Positions 1 to 8,779 of a stretch of DNA of 34,362 nt are shown here, one piece after another (positions within the stretch are counted from its first letter, which is position 1; every line of letters starts with the position of its first letter). The notes under the pieces were generated by a model, which was not told where the DNA came from, ran no database searches, and was given only the letters and a program-made list of their open reading frames with translations. Source of the DNA: an uncultured Streptococcus sp. Lineage in GTDB: Bacteria; Bacillota; Bacilli; Lactobacillales; Streptococcaceae. The stretch is taken from positions 1 to 34,362 of the forward strand of contig NZ_CALTUR010000005.1 in the NCBI RefSeq assembly GCF_943912555.1, given 5' to 3'. The translations under genes were made by a program, and so were the position numbers.

Positions 1-827
1 TCTTCAATGCCTTCTTCTCGTCCTTGCTCACGACCCTCTGCACGACCACGTTCAATACCACGTTCTAATCCTCTTTCTTCAGCTTGTTCCAAGGCATAGT
101 CCTGTGCTAACAAGGCTTGTTCTTCGCGCATACGTAGTTGACTAAACATTTTCCTGTCCTCCTCGGACCAGCTCTTGTAGTCCAGCAGTTGGTCTGCCTG
201 ACTGATGGCTCGTTCGGGTTGCTGAGTAAAGGGCTTATTCCCGAAAAACTCCAACCATGGTTTACGAACCTCGTCTTTGCTGGTTTCTCTGTATTTTTTT
301 AATTCCAAGAACGCCATCTTAACTAAATGGTTTTCTTGTCCATTATTGGTTATGGTTAAAACCTCACCTGTAGTGTCCTCGCGCATGCTAAAGCTATGAA
401 AAGCCAAGTCATCTGAGAAGTAATTGCTGTCCACGATAGCGATAGCATATACTGGTGCGATGTGTTTGTAACTCTGATGAGTATCACCTTCTCGTTGGCG
501 AATTTTTTCAAGATTTTGATTGACCTGACTGCACAGATAAGCCCATAAACGATTAATGAAAAAATTCTGATGATGCACCTGTATTTCGATAATAACCTGC
601 GTTCCATTATCTAGTTCAGCTAAAACATCTATACTGGTATAGAAATCCTGCGCCGAGTACGGCAGGGAAGGTAAGACGTGAATATTACTTCCCTCTAAAA
701 TAGTCACATTTTTTGCTGGCAAGTCCAGCATATCACGAATAAATTGACAAGTGATTTCTGGATTGCTAAAAATCTTCTTAGCAACCAAGTCATTAGTTGG
801 GCTGATTCCTGGATGACGTAATGTCAT
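1..827 (-). CDS. Rpn family PD-(D/E)XK nuclease / putative transposase, 3'-truncated by window edge
   Basis: An open frame starts with ATG at 827 and runs off the left edge without a stop, giving about 275 residues. It was read directly from the sequence. The N-terminus (MTLRHPGISPTNDLVAKKIF) and the core with an Asp in SIDVLAELDNG followed by the E-I-Q triplet of VIIEIQV fit the D...ExQ active site of the PDDEXK_2 group. The visible C-terminus turns into a charged Arg/Gly/Glu repeat (ERGLERGIERGRAEGREQG), a typical tail of these proteins. A strong Shine-Dalgarno (AAAGGAGAG) lies 5' of the ATG. Members of the Rpn family promote RecA-independent recombination in E. coli; the role in streptococci is not known. 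The gene is a common accessory gene and suggests mobile or recombination-prone DNA to the left. Confidence 0.88.
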   Translation of the reverse strand, partial: MTLRHPGISPTNDLVAKKIFSNPEITCQFIRDMLDLPAKNVTILEGSNIHVLPSLPYSAQDFYTSIDVLAELDNGTQVIIEIQVHHQNFFINRLWAYLCSQVNQNLEKIRQREGDTHQSYKHIAPVYAIAIVDSNYFSDDLAFHSFSMREDTTGEVLTITNNGQENHLVKMAFLELKKYRETSKDEVRKPWLEFFGNKPFTQQPERAISQADQLLDYKSWSEEDRKMFSQLRMREEQALLAQDYALEQAEERGLERGIERGRAEGREQGREEGIE

Positions 828-842
828 ACTTTCTCTCCTTTC

Positions 843-851
843 ATTATAGCA
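843..851 (-). promoter_or_regulatory. Extended -10 promoter of the Rpn-type gene
   Basis: On the minus strand TGC-TATAAT (-10 at 848-843) sits 15 bases before the ATG at 827. No convincing -35 is seen, so it would rely on the TGn extension. Confidence 0.6.
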
Positions 852-989
852 CATTTTTAAATCTAGATTTACTAGATTTGATGCTTCTATCTATTTATTC
901 GGAAAAAGTAGAAAGAGTAAAGAAAATTAGGAGAAATTTCAAACTATATTATTTATCTGAAAGCGAAGGACGCCCACCATAGATATTAT

Positions 990-1031
990 AAACCCGATAA
1001 AAAACAAAAGAGCTAGCCTAAGCTAACTCTT
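990..1031 (-). terminator. Rho-independent terminator of the tRNA-Leu transcript
   Basis: The minus-strand RNA forms a 10-bp stem between AAGAGUUAGC (1031-1022) and GCUAGCUCUU (1017-1008) with one U-G pair and a 4-base loop, followed by a T-rich tract. The U-G pair is only a pair on the minus strand, which fixes the direction. Confidence 0.8.
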
Positions 1032-1037
1032 ATCCTA

Positions 1038-1123
1038 TGCGGAGAGAGGGACTTGAACCCTCACGACCTAAAGCGGTCACAGGATCCTTAGTCCTGCGCG
1101 TCTGCCAATTCCGCCATCCCCGC
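1038..1123 (-). tRNA. tRNA-Leu (anticodon AAG)
   Basis: The minus strand folds into a class II tRNA. The acceptor stem pairs GCGGGGA with UCUCCGC and has discriminator A at 1038. There is a D arm, an anticodon stem CAGGA/UCCUG around loop CUAAGGA, a long variable arm (UGACC...GGUCG) and a T arm GAGGG/CCCUC with loop UUCAAGU. The 7-base anticodon loop places AAG at positions 34-36, so it decodes CUU. No CCA is encoded. A terminator follows directly. A34 leucine tRNAs are uncommon in bacteria as a whole. Confidence 0.95.
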
Positions 1124-1204
1124 GTCGATTACTTTACTAGTATATCAACTTTTAGGATGCTTGTCAACACTTTTTTCAAATTTTTTTCATTTTCACCAAC
1201 CAAG

Positions 1205-1780
1205 TTACTTTAAAATTTCATTTAGATTTTCATCTACTAACTTAGCTCCAAGTGTATTTTTGAAATGTCCAAGGGCAAATTGGTGATTTTCAGGCCAGAT
1301 GGAAGCAACAGCTGGTTTAACAATCTCGATATCATATCCTAGATTGTAGGCATCTATAGCTGTATGCAGGACACAGATGTCCGTCAAGACACCTGTTAAA
1401 ATAACTGTAGATACGCGACGCTCTCTCAAACGGATATCCAGATCAGTTCCTGAAAAAGCTGAGTAATGGCGTTTATCCATCCAAAAGACACGACTGTCTG
1501 AACCATGCTCTTGATAAAAGGTCCCCAGATCTCCATATAAATTGCGTCCACTAGTCCCAATCAAATTATGAGGAGGAAATAGCTTGCTTTCTGGATGGAA
1601 ACAATCGTTTTCTTCGTGAGCATCGATGGTAAAGAAGATATAATCTCCGCGTTCAAAAGCTAATCGAGTCACCTTGCTAATAGCATCCGAAATAGCTTGA
1701 GCTGGAGCGCCTGCTGTCAATTTTCCACTATCTGCAACAAAATCTTCGGTATAGTCAATCGAAATCAAAGCTTTAGTCAT
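1205..1780 (-). CDS. pncA: Isochorismatase-family cysteine hydrolase, nicotinamidase-like
   Basis: 191 residues. The fold and active site of the nicotinamidase/isochorismatase family are visible: Asp9 (IDYTEDF), Lys103 (MDKRHYSAF) and Cys136 (TGVLTDICVLHT) form the usual catalytic triad. Asp53 and His55 (IDAHEEND), perhaps with His71, would be the metal ligands of nicotinamidases, which convert nicotinamide to nicotinate for NAD salvage. The metal site is why nicotinamidase is preferred over isochorismatase, but substrate is inferred. The ATG at 1780-1778 overlaps the codY stop (TAATG, 1-nt overlap), so the two genes are translationally coupled and cotranscribed. The same codY-pncA order is remembered from pneumococcus. 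Confidence 0.85.
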   Translation of the reverse strand: MTKALISIDYTEDFVADSGKLTAGAPAQAISDAISKVTRLAFERGDYIFFTIDAHEENDCFHPESKLFPPHNLIGTSGRNLYGDLGTFYQEHGSDSRVFWMDKRHYSAFSGTDLDIRLRERRVSTVILTGVLTDICVLHTAIDAYNLGYDIEIVKPAVASIWPENHQFALGHFKNTLGAKLVDENLNEILK

Positions 1781-2568
1781 TAGTAATCTCTTTTCTTCAC
1801 TTCTTCAAAAATATCTGAAATCAAGACCTTAAGATAGGTTCCCTTCATTCCAAGCGAGCGACTTTCAATAATCCCCGCAGACTCAAGTTTACGAAGGGCA
1901 TTGACAATCACAGAGCGGGTAATTCCGATACGGTCTGCAATCACAGACGCAGTTAACTGACCTTCATTTCCATTTAATTCCCCTAAAATAGCTGAAACAG
2001 CACGGAGTTCGGAGTAAGAAAGGGTATTAACCGCCATGGTGACGGCAGTACGGCGACGGATATTTTTCTCATCTTCTTCACGCTGGAAGTTGAGGAGTTG
2101 AATCCCAACAACGGTACTCGCAATCTCAACAAGAATCAAGTCCTCGTCATCAAATTCTTTGTCATTGCGCCAAATAATCAAAGAACCAAGGCGAATCCCT
2201 GATACATGAATCGGTGCAATGGTCGTCAAACCATCTGGAAAGTCGGCACGACTTTCCACAGGGAAAATACTCAAATCGTGATCAACTGTCAGATTGGCTT
2301 CTGTATCATAAATCATGTTGGCCCCCTGAATATATATTTCAGGGAAAATCTTAGTTTGGAAGAACTGCTCTACACGATCCGTATTGGTTTTGTAACGCAT
2401 AAAATAACCAAGGAGACGTCCCTTGCTATTGACGATACAAGCGTTACAGTCAATAATATCTGCCAATTGACGGGTAATCGCATTGTAGGGAAGTTCTTCC
2501 TGTAACTGTTCCTCCGAACGCTTCAGGATAGAAGTAATTTTTCTAGTTTTTTCTAATAAATGTGCCAT
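1780..2568 (-). CDS. codY: GTP-sensing transcriptional pleiotropic regulator CodY
   Basis: 262 residues, normal length for CodY. The N-terminal half is the GAF ligand-binding domain ([20 protein letters not shown] onward) that senses branched-chain amino acids in streptococci. The C-terminal part holds the winged helix-turn-helix ([20 protein letters not shown]) that reads the CodY box. CodY represses amino-acid uptake, biosynthesis and, in pneumococcus, iron-uptake genes in rich conditions. The start is preceded by GAGGTG. A promoter with an adjacent CodY-box-like site lies just upstream, which suggests autoregulation. It is the first gene of a two-gene operon with the nicotinamidase. Confidence 0.98.
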   Translation of the reverse strand: MAHLLEKTRKITSILKRSEEQLQEELPYNAITRQLADIIDCNACIVNSKGRLLGYFMRYKTNTDRVEQFFQTKIFPEIYIQGANMIYDTEANLTVDHDLSIFPVESRADFPDGLTTIAPIHVSGIRLGSLIIWRNDKEFDDEDLILVEIASTVVGIQLLNFQREEDEKNIRRRTAVTMAVNTLSYSELRAVSAILGELNGNEGQLTASVIADRIGITRSVIVNALRKLESAGIIESRSLGMKGTYLKVLISDIFEEVKKRDY

Positions 2569-2594
2569 TTTTCACCTCGAATTTAATCGCTATC

Positions 2595-2623
2595 ATTATA
2601 ACATAAACAGCTTGAATTTTCAA
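2595..2623 (-). promoter_or_regulatory. codY promoter
   Basis: Minus strand: -35 TTGAAA (2623-2618), 17-base spacer, -10 TATAAT (2600-2595), 27 bases before the codY ATG. Confidence 0.8.
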
Positions 2624-2624
2624 T

Positions 2625-2639
2625 TATTATCTGAAAATT
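2625..2639 (-). promoter_or_regulatory. CodY-box-like operator upstream of codY
   Basis: Minus-strand AATTTTCAGATAATA matches the consensus AATTTTCWGAAAATT at 13 of 15 positions and abuts the -35 of the codY promoter. On the plus strand an overlapping second AATTTTC half-site is present at about 2614-2620. This is the expected arrangement for autoregulation; binding is inferred. Confidence 0.6.
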
Positions 2640-2699
2640 GCTTATTTAATTGCAATTTGAAAAAACAAGAATATTTTTAATTAAATTGCTTCTTTTCTA

Positions 2700-2728
2700 T
2701 TGACAAGTTCCCTATTTTTGTGTATTAT
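2700..2728 (+). promoter_or_regulatory. Orphan plus-strand promoter between codY and the helicase gene
   Basis: TTGACA (2700-2705), 17-base spacer, TATTAT (2723-2728) on the plus strand. No plus-strand gene follows; the transcript would run into the terminator hairpin at 2794-2822. It may drive a short RNA. Confidence 0.4.
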
Positions 2729-2791
2729 AATATTACAAGAAGATAATATATCTATTTTATTTATCTTTCTTTTCCATTCGGTCTCCTTATA

Positions 2792-2824
2792 TAAAAAAGC
2801 GATTCATTTTGAACCGCTTTTTCT
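2792..2824 (-). terminator. Terminator of the DEAD-box helicase gene
   Basis: A 13-bp stem (2822-2810 with 2806-2794) with a 3-base loop and a T-run on the minus strand. One G-U pair forms only in minus-strand RNA; the plus-strand version has an A-C mismatch, so it terminates mainly the helicase transcript. Confidence 0.8.
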
Positions 2825-4404
2825 TATTTATCGCCCTTGTTACGAATAACAAAGCCTGTTTGCTTTTCACTTGAAGTATTGCGTGGTTTTTTATTGTCTT
2901 TATTATTACGGTAACGTCTGTCTTTATCAAAACGATCATTGCCACGACTTCCTTTTTTGAAATCATCACGACGACCATTGCCACGGCGATCACGGTCTCG
3001 ACGGTCGTCCCCACGACGGCCTCCACGACCTCCCTTAGCTTTACCACCGAAGCCATTACCTGATGGTTTAAATGGCAGTGGTTTTTCACGTGCAATCTCC
3101 ACTTCTGGAAGGCTATCTGGGTCTTGGACTGTCAGACTAAAGATATACATTGCCAATTCTTCTGGAGTAAATTCGGCAACCAGCTTACGAGCATCCTTGC
3201 CAAATTTCTCAAAGTTACTACGGATAGTATCATCTGCAAAATCACGTTCGATTTTCTTGAGAGCCACCTGTTTTTTAGCTTGGAAGGCTTCTTCTGCACT
3301 TGCAGGTTTGAGACCTTTCATGCGTTTCTTGGTCAAGTTTTCAATAATTTGAAGATAGCCCATTTCGTTTGGAGCAACAAAGGTAATCGACTGGCCTGAC
3401 TTACCAGCACGACCTGTACGACCGATACGGTGAACATAACTTTCAGGATCTTGTGGAATATCGTAGTTATAGACATGAGTCACACCTGAAATATCCAACC
3501 CACGCGCTGCAACGTCTGTCGCAACCAAAACATCAAGATTCCCATTTTTAAAGTCACGAAGGACACGAAGACGTTTGTTTTGGTCTAGGTCGCCATGAAT
3601 TCCTTCTGCACGGAAGCCACGGATTTTAAGACCACGAGTCAATTCATCTACACGGCGTTTAGTACGACCAAATACGATAGCAAGCTCAGGTTGTTCCACG
3701 TCCATGAGACGGGTCATGGTATCAAATTTTTCTTGTTCTTTAACTCGGATATAGTATTGGTCAACCAATTCTGTTGTCAATTCCTTGGCAGCAATCTTGA
3801 CATGCTCAGGTTCTTTCATAAACTGAACACCGATACGTTTGATAGCATCTGGCATAGTTGCTGAGAAGAGTAGGGTTTGACGGTTTTCAGGGACACGAGA
3901 AATGATCGCTTCGATGTCTTCAAGGAAGCCCATATTGAGCATTTCATCTGCTTCGTCAAGGATAAGAGTTTCAATATCTTGTAATTTCAAGGCCTTGCGT
4001 TTAATCAAGTCCAAAAGGCGACCAGGTGTTCCCACCACGATATGGGCACCAGATTTAAGAGCCTTAATTTGTTTTTCAATGCTTGATCCACCATATACTG
4101 AGCGAACCTTGACTCCCTTACTGCGACCAAAGCGGAAGAGTTCTTCTTGACTTTGGACAGCGAGTTCACGAGTTGGAGCGATGACCAAGGCTTGAATAGT
4201 CGCTTCTTCTGTACGAATTTTTTCAAGAGTAGGCAATCCAAAGGCTGCAGTTTTTCCTGTACCAGTCTGAGCTTGACCGATAACATCCTTGCCTTCAAGG
4301 GCCAAGGGAATAGTTTGTTCTTGGATAGGACTGGCTTCTACAAAACCAGCTTTTTCAATCTCTGCTAGCAAATCAGCAGACAAGTTTAATTCATTAAATT
4401 TCAC
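2824..4404 (-). CDS. cshA: DEAD-box ATP-dependent RNA helicase, CshA type
   Basis: 526 residues. All helicase motifs are present in order: Q motif (PIQEQT), motif I AQTGTGKT (45-52), PTRELA (77-82), TPGR (126-129), motif II DEAD (150-153), SAT (181-183) and motif [10 protein letters not shown] (325-332). A basic tail after about residue 450, rich in Gly, Arg and Asp, would bind RNA. Length and tail match the CshA family, which unwinds mRNA and rRNA and works with the degradosome in Gram-positives. The ATG is preceded by AAGAAGAAG. The promoter lies about 150 bases upstream, so the mRNA has a long leader containing a small hairpin (4423-4439). DeaD/RhlE naming is possible for the same protein. 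Confidence 0.93.
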   Translation of the reverse strand: MKFNELNLSADLLAEIEKAGFVEASPIQEQTIPLALEGKDVIGQAQTGTGKTAAFGLPTLEKIRTEEATIQALVIAPTRELAVQSQEELFRFGRSKGVKVRSVYGGSSIEKQIKALKSGAHIVVGTPGRLLDLIKRKALKLQDIETLILDEADEMLNMGFLEDIEAIISRVPENRQTLLFSATMPDAIKRIGVQFMKEPEHVKIAAKELTTELVDQYYIRVKEQEKFDTMTRLMDVEQPELAIVFGRTKRRVDELTRGLKIRGFRAEGIHGDLDQNKRLRVLRDFKNGNLDVLVATDVAARGLDISGVTHVYNYDIPQDPESYVHRIGRTGRAGKSGQSITFVAPNEMGYLQIIENLTKKRMKGLKPASAEEAFQAKKQVALKKIERDFADDTIRSNFEKFGKDARKLVAEFTPEELAMYIFSLTVQDPDSLPEVEIAREKPLPFKPSGNGFGGKAKGGRGGRRGDDRRDRDRRGNGRRDDFKKGSRGNDRFDKDRRYRNNKDNKKPRNTSSEKQTGFVIRNKGDK

Positions 4405-4553
4405 GTTCTTCTTCTTTCTAAAGGTGGTGCGAAGCCACCCTATAGGGCTTAGTTTATACTTTTCTTTTTATGACGTATTTTCATATACTGGATATAAAAT
4501 CGTGTTGCTTCTTTTCCACAAAAGAAAAGTACTGTTTTCTTTGCAACCTATCT

Positions 4554-4562
4554 AGTATAACA
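4554..4562 (-). promoter_or_regulatory. Extended -10 promoter of the helicase gene
   Basis: Minus-strand TGT-TATACT (-10 at 4559-4554); no good -35. It predicts a 5' leader of roughly 140 bases with a GGTGG/CCACC hairpin at 4423-4439. CshA-type genes often have long leaders. Confidence 0.45.
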
Positions 4563-4601
4563 CAAGACCAGAGCAAAAGATAGCCTAATTTCTCTAGAAA
4601 A

Positions 4602-5828
4602 TCATGTAAGCGGTTTTTGGCTTTCCTTTTTGATTGAACGACCTAGATAATAAGACAAAGCCAAGGCTATACTATATAAAATGAGAAAAACGAACAAGGT
4701 TTGTGTGTAAGAATGAGCCATTTTATAAGTCTCTGCTAATAAAATAGGCCCTGCTAAACCAGCCATTGCCCAAGCTGTTAAAATATATCCATGCAGAGCG
4801 GCCAATTCCTTGGTCCCAAAAATATCACTGAGATAAGCCGGAATCAATGAAAAACCAGCTCCATAGCAAGTCATCAAAATAGACATAGCGACTACAAATA
4901 AAACGGAATTTGTAAAGAGCCAAAGCGAGAGAGAAAAGAAAAGATTGACAAGCAGTAATATACTAAAGGTTAGAGGGCGACCGATATAGTCAGATAAACT
5001 CGCCCAGAGCAAACGACCAAACCCATTGAAAATCCCTAAAACGCCCACCATTACTGCTGCATGACTTGTAGACAAGCCAGCCATCTCCTGTGCCATTGGC
5101 GATGCCGCTGAAATCAAGCCCAAACCACAAGCTATGTTGATAAAGAAAATAATCCAAAGTATATAAAACCGATTGCTTTTCAGGGCCTGATTTGCAGCCA
5201 TTCCTTGCGTCAAAGAGGCTATTTTTTCTTTCCCTGAAACAGATAAAATTGCAAGCTCTTGCTCATTTGGACGCTTAATGAATTGTGAAGCTAGGAGCAT
5301 GATAATAAAGTAACTTGCACCTAAAATATAAAAAGTTTCTACAAGCCCTACCCCTGCGATGAGATGTTGCGCTATGGGACTAGTCAATAAAGAAGCAAAA
5401 CCAAACCCCATAATCGCTAAACCTGTTGCGAGACCACGTTTATCAGGAAACCATTTTATAATCGTTGACACAGGGGTAATATAGCCTGCTCCCAAACCAA
5501 GCCCACCTAAAATGCCATAAGCGAGATACAACAACCACAGCTCCTGACGGTCTATTGCAAATCCTGTTAAGATATTTCCACCTGCGTATAGAAAAGCAGA
5601 TAGACTCCCCATGACTCTCGGACCAAATTTTTCTACCAAACGCCCCATAAATGCAGCCGATAATCCCAAACAAAAGATTGCTAGACTAAAGGCAAAGGCA
5701 ACAGAAGCCTGATCCCATCCCGTTTTTTCAATAATAGGGTTGCGATAAACACTCCAGGCATAAGTCGAACCCAGCATTAAGTGTAAAATGACCCCAGAAA
5801 AGGCAATAATATAACGATTCAATTTCAT
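4602..5828 (-). CDS. MFS transporter, OFA (oxalate/formate antiporter-like) family
   Basis: 408 residues with about 12 hydrophobic segments. The N-terminus (MKLNRYIIAFSGVILHLMLG, then STYAWSVYRNPI) and the GLGLGAGYITPVSTIIKWFP stretch are characteristic of OFA-family major facilitators. The family name comes from OxlT, but streptococcal members are not known to carry oxalate, so the substrate is unknown. GGAGG lies 4 bases before the ATG. It is divergent from the reductase gene at 6021 across a 192-base spacer that holds a perfect palindrome. There is no clear terminator before the helicase promoter. Confidence 0.85.
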   Translation of the reverse strand: MKLNRYIIAFSGVILHLMLGSTYAWSVYRNPIIEKTGWDQASVAFAFSLAIFCLGLSAAFMGRLVEKFGPRVMGSLSAFLYAGGNILTGFAIDRQELWLLYLAYGILGGLGLGAGYITPVSTIIKWFPDKRGLATGLAIMGFGFASLLTSPIAQHLIAGVGLVETFYILGASYFIIMLLASQFIKRPNEQELAILSVSGKEKIASLTQGMAANQALKSNRFYILWIIFFINIACGLGLISAASPMAQEMAGLSTSHAAVMVGVLGIFNGFGRLLWASLSDYIGRPLTFSILLLVNLFFSLSLWLFTNSVLFVVAMSILMTCYGAGFSLIPAYLSDIFGTKELAALHGYILTAWAMAGLAGPILLAETYKMAHSYTQTLFVFLILYSIALALSYYLGRSIKKESQKPLT

Positions 5829-5900
5829 AAAACCTCCTATTTTCGAACATTTATTCTATCTTATATAAAAATAGATAGGATTTTAGTTTATCAAGCTTGT

Positions 5901-5921
5901 CAAAAAATTACTAATTTTTTG
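5901..5921. promoter_or_regulatory. Perfect 21-bp palindrome in a divergent promoter region
   Basis: Arms CAAAAAATTA (5901-5910) and TAATTTTTTG (5912-5921) around a single C. It lies midway between the two divergent genes and could be an operator for either. Unidentified regulator. Confidence 0.45.
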
Positions 5922-5965
5922 TCTAGAAAACGTTTTTATCTTTTTCTGTCTTTTTCGTAGCAGAA

Positions 5966-5996
5966 TTGTGCAAAAGTTTTTCTCTTGTGCTAGAAT
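5966..5996 (+). promoter_or_regulatory. Promoter of the Har-like reductase gene
   Basis: TGC-TAGAAT (-10 at 5991-5996, TGn extension). TTGTGC at 5966-5971 is a possible -35 with a long 19-base spacer. Confidence 0.55.
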
Positions 5997-6020
5997 GAAA
6001 TGCGAATAGGAGGAAGATAA

Positions 6021-7337
6021 ATGTTAACTTATGATTTAATCGTTATCGGATTTGGTAAAGCTGGTAAAACACTAGCTGGTAAATTGGCTTCAGCTGGCAA
6101 AAAAGTTGCCCTCGTTGAACGTAGCAAAGCTATGTACGGTGGAACTTGTATCAATATTGGTTGTATCCCAACTAAAACTTTGCTAGTTGCTGCTGAGAAA
6201 GACTTGTCTTTTGAAGAAGTGATTGCTACCAAAAACACTATCACTGGTCGCCTCAACGGTAAAAACTATGCTACTGTTGCTGGTACAGGTGTGGACATCT
6301 TTGATGCGGAAGCTCACTTCCTTTCAAATAAAGTCATTGAAATCCAAGCTGGTGATGAAAAGAAAGAACTGACCGCTGAAACAATCGTCATCAACACTGG
6401 TGCTGTTTCAAACGTCTTGCCAATCCCTGGACTTGCTACAAGCAAAAACGTCTTTGACTCAACAGGTATTCAAAACTTGGACAAATTGCCTGAAAAACTT
6501 GGAGTTCTTGGTGGAGGAAATATCGGTCTTGAATTTGCTGGTCTTTACAACAAACTTGGAAGCAAGGTTACAGTTCTAGATGCCTTGGATACTTTCCTAC
6601 CTCGTGCAGAACCTTCCATCGCAGCTCTTGCTAAGCAATATATGGAAGAAGACGGTATTGAATTGCTTCAAAATATCCGCACTACTGAAATCAAAAACGA
6701 TGGTGACCAAGTGCTCCTTGTAACTGAAAACGAAACTTACCGTTTCGATGCCCTTCTCTACTCAACTGGACGCAAACCAAATGTAGAACCACTTCAACTT
6801 GAAAATACAGATATTGAACTAACTGAACGTGGTGCTATTAAAGTAGACAAACATTGTCAAACAAATGTTCCTGGTGTCTTTGCAGTTGGAGATGTCAACG
6901 GTGGCCTTCAATTTACTTACATTTCACTTGATGACTTCCGTGTTGTTTACAGCTACCTTGCTGGAGATGGCAGCTACACACTTGAAGACCGTCTCAATGT
7001 ACCAAATACTATGTTCATCACACCTGCCCTTTCACAAGTTGGTTTGACCGAAAGCCAAGCAGCTGATTTGAAACTTCCATACGCTGTTAAGGAAATCCCT
7101 GTTGCAGCAATGCCTCGTGGTCACGTAAACGGAGACCTTCGCGGAGCTTTCAAAGCTGTTGTTAATACTGAAACAAAAGAAATTCTTGGAGCAAGCATCT
7201 TCTCAGAAGGTTCTCAAGAAATCATCAACATCATCACTGTTGCTATGGACAACAAGATTCCTTACACTTACTTCACAAAACAAATCTTCACTCACCCAAC
7301 CTTGGCTGAGAACTTGAATGACTTGTTTGCGATTTAA
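6021..7337 (+). CDS. har: FAD/NAD(P)-dependent disulfide reductase, hypothiocyanous acid reductase (Har/RclA type)
   Basis: 438 residues, class I flavoprotein disulfide reductase. The FAD-binding start is IGFGKAG (9-15). The redox pair is Cys43/Cys48 in GGTCINIGCIPTK. NAD(P) binding is GVLGGGNIGLE, and the second FAD motif ends VFAVGDVNGG. His425 and Glu430 in HPTLAENL form the C-terminal acid-base pair. It resembles E. coli RclA and, by remembered gene order beside an OFA transporter downstream of codY, the pneumococcal Har protein, which reduces the host oxidant HOSCN. GGAGG precedes the start and a terminator follows, so it is monocistronic. Dihydrolipoamide or glutathione reductase is unlikely given the short N-terminus and lack of partner genes. 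Confidence 0.85.
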   Translation: MLTYDLIVIGFGKAGKTLAGKLASAGKKVALVERSKAMYGGTCINIGCIPTKTLLVAAEKDLSFEEVIATKNTITGRLNGKNYATVAGTGVDIFDAEAHFLSNKVIEIQAGDEKKELTAETIVINTGAVSNVLPIPGLATSKNVFDSTGIQNLDKLPEKLGVLGGGNIGLEFAGLYNKLGSKVTVLDALDTFLPRAEPSIAALAKQYMEEDGIELLQNIRTTEIKNDGDQVLLVTENETYRFDALLYSTGRKPNVEPLQLENTDIELTERGAIKVDKHCQTNVPGVFAVGDVNGGLQFTYISLDDFRVVYSYLAGDGSYTLEDRLNVPNTMFITPALSQVGLTESQAADLKLPYAVKEIPVAAMPRGHVNGDLRGAFKAVVNTETKEILGASIFSEGSQEIINIITVAMDNKIPYTYFTKQIFTHPTLAENLNDLFAI

Positions 7338-7358
7338 GTTGAAACTTAATCGTATCTA

Positions 7359-7383
7359 ACAGCCCTCCTTGGGCTGTTTTTAT
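7359..7383 (+). terminator. Terminator of the Har-like reductase gene
   Basis: AACAGCCC (7358-7365), loop TCCTT, GGGCTGTT (7371-7378), then a T-run to about 7384. Confidence 0.88.
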
Positions 7384-7420
7384 TTCTGCGAAATCTCAAA
7401 TCTGTCTTTTCCCTCTTTTA

Positions 7421-7429
7421 TGATATAAT
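7421..7429 (+). promoter_or_regulatory. murT-gatD promoter, extended -10
   Basis: TGA-TATAAT with the -10 at 7424-7429. Only 6 bases separate it from the murT ATG at 7436, so transcription would start at or next to the start codon. No clear -35 is seen. Confidence 0.75.
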
Positions 7430-7435
7430 AGAAAC

Positions 7436-8779
7436 ATGAACTTAAAAACTACTTTGGGCCTTCTTGCCGGGCGTTCCTCCCACTTCATTTTAAGCCGTCT
7501 TGGCCGTGGGAGTACCCTTCCAGGAAAACTTGCCCTTCAATTTGATAAAGATATTTTACAAAACCTTGCTAAGAACTACGAGATTGTCGTGGTCACTGGA
7601 ACCAACGGAAAAACCTTGACAACTGCCCTCACCGTCGGCATTTTAAAAGAGGTTTATGGTCAAGTTCTGACCAACCCAAGCGGTGCTAACATGATCACAG
7701 GGATTGCGACAACCTTCTTAACAGCCAAATCTTCAAAAACTGGAAAAAATATTGCCGTCCTAGAAATCGACGAAGCCAGTCTATCTCGTATCTGTGACTA
7801 TATCCAGCCAAGCTTATTTGTTATCACGAATATCTTCCGTGACCAAATGGACCGCTATGGTGAGATTTACACAACTTACAAGATGATTTTGGATGCCATT
7901 CGTAAAGTGCCTACTGCCACTGTTCTCCTTAATGGAGACAGTCCACTTTTCTACAAGCCAGCTATTCCAAATCCTGTAGAGTATTTTGGTTTTGACTTGG
8001 AGAAAGGTCCAGCCCAGCTAGCTCACTATAATACCGAAGGAATCCTCTGCCCTGACTGTCAAGGCATCCTCAAATATGAGCACAATACCTATGCAAATTT
8101 GGGTGCCTATATCTGTGAAGGCTGCGAATGTAAACGTCCTGAATTAGACTATCGCTTGACAGAATTGGTTGAGTTGACCAACAATCGCTCTCACTTTGTC
8201 ATTGACGGACAAGAATATGGTATCCAAATCGGTGGACTCTACAATATCTACAACGCCTTAGCTGCGGTTGCCATCGCCCGTTTCCTTGGTGCAGATTCAC
8301 AACTAATCAAGCAAGGATTTGATAAGAGCCGTGCTGTCTTTGGACGCCAGGAAACCTTCCATATCGGTGACAAGGAATGTACCCTCGTCTTGATTAAAAA
8401 TCCAGTCGGTGCGACCCAAGCTATCGAGATGATTAAACTAGCTCCTTATCCATTTAGCCTATCTGTCCTCCTTAATGCCAACTATGCAGACGGTATTGAT
8501 ACCAGCTGGATCTGGGATGCGGATTTTGAACAAATCACTGACATGGACATCCCTGAAATCAACGCTGGCGGTGTTCGCCATTCTGAAATCGCACGTCGCC
8601 TCCGAGTAACAGGCTATCCAGCTGAAAAAATCACTGAAACAAGCAATCTGGAACAAGTTCTTAAGACAATTGAGAATCAAAACTGCAAGCATGCCTATAT
8701 CCTAGCTACCTATACTGCTATGCTTGAATTCCGCGAACTGCTGGCTAGTCGCCAGATTGTTAGAAAGGAGATGAACTAA
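7436..8779 (+). CDS. murT: Lipid II isoglutaminyl synthase, Mur-ligase-like subunit MurT
   Basis: 447 residues. Mur ligase P-loop TGTNGKT (54-60), followed by the central ligase domain with an inserted zinc ribbon, Cys205/Cys208 (LCPDC) and Cys227/Cys230 (ICEGC), a hallmark of MurT. The C-terminal DUF1727 region includes [11 protein letters not shown], which carries the catalytic Asp in the family. With GatD it amidates D-isoglutamate of lipid II to D-isoglutamine, needed for efficient cross-linking in pneumococci. There is no Shine-Dalgarno in the few bases upstream and the -10 is too close for a leader, so translation is probably leaderless. Its stop overlaps the gatD start (TAATG). Confidence 0.96.
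   Translation: MNLKTTLGLLAGRSSHFILSRLGRGSTLPGKLALQFDKDILQNLAKNYEIVVVTGTNGKTLTTALTVGILKEVYGQVLTNPSGANMITGIATTFLTAKSSKTGKNIAVLEIDEASLSRICDYIQPSLFVITNIFRDQMDRYGEIYTTYKMILDAIRKVPTATVLLNGDSPLFYKPAIPNPVEYFGFDLEKGPAQLAHYNTEGILCPDCQGILKYEHNTYANLGAYICEGCECKRPELDYRLTELVELTNNRSHFVIDGQEYGIQIGGLYNIYNALAAVAIARFLGADSQLIKQGFDKSRAVFGRQETFHIGDKECTLVLIKNPVGATQAIEMIKLAPYPFSLSVLLNANYADGIDTSWIWDADFEQITDMDIPEINAGGVRHSEIARRLRVTGYPAEKITETSNLEQVLKTIENQNCKHAYILATYTAMLEFRELLASRQIVRKEMN

Noticed and set aside
2787..3352. Open frames in other registers across the helicase C-terminus
   Set aside because: They arise from the repetitive Arg/Gly/Asp tail of the helicase.
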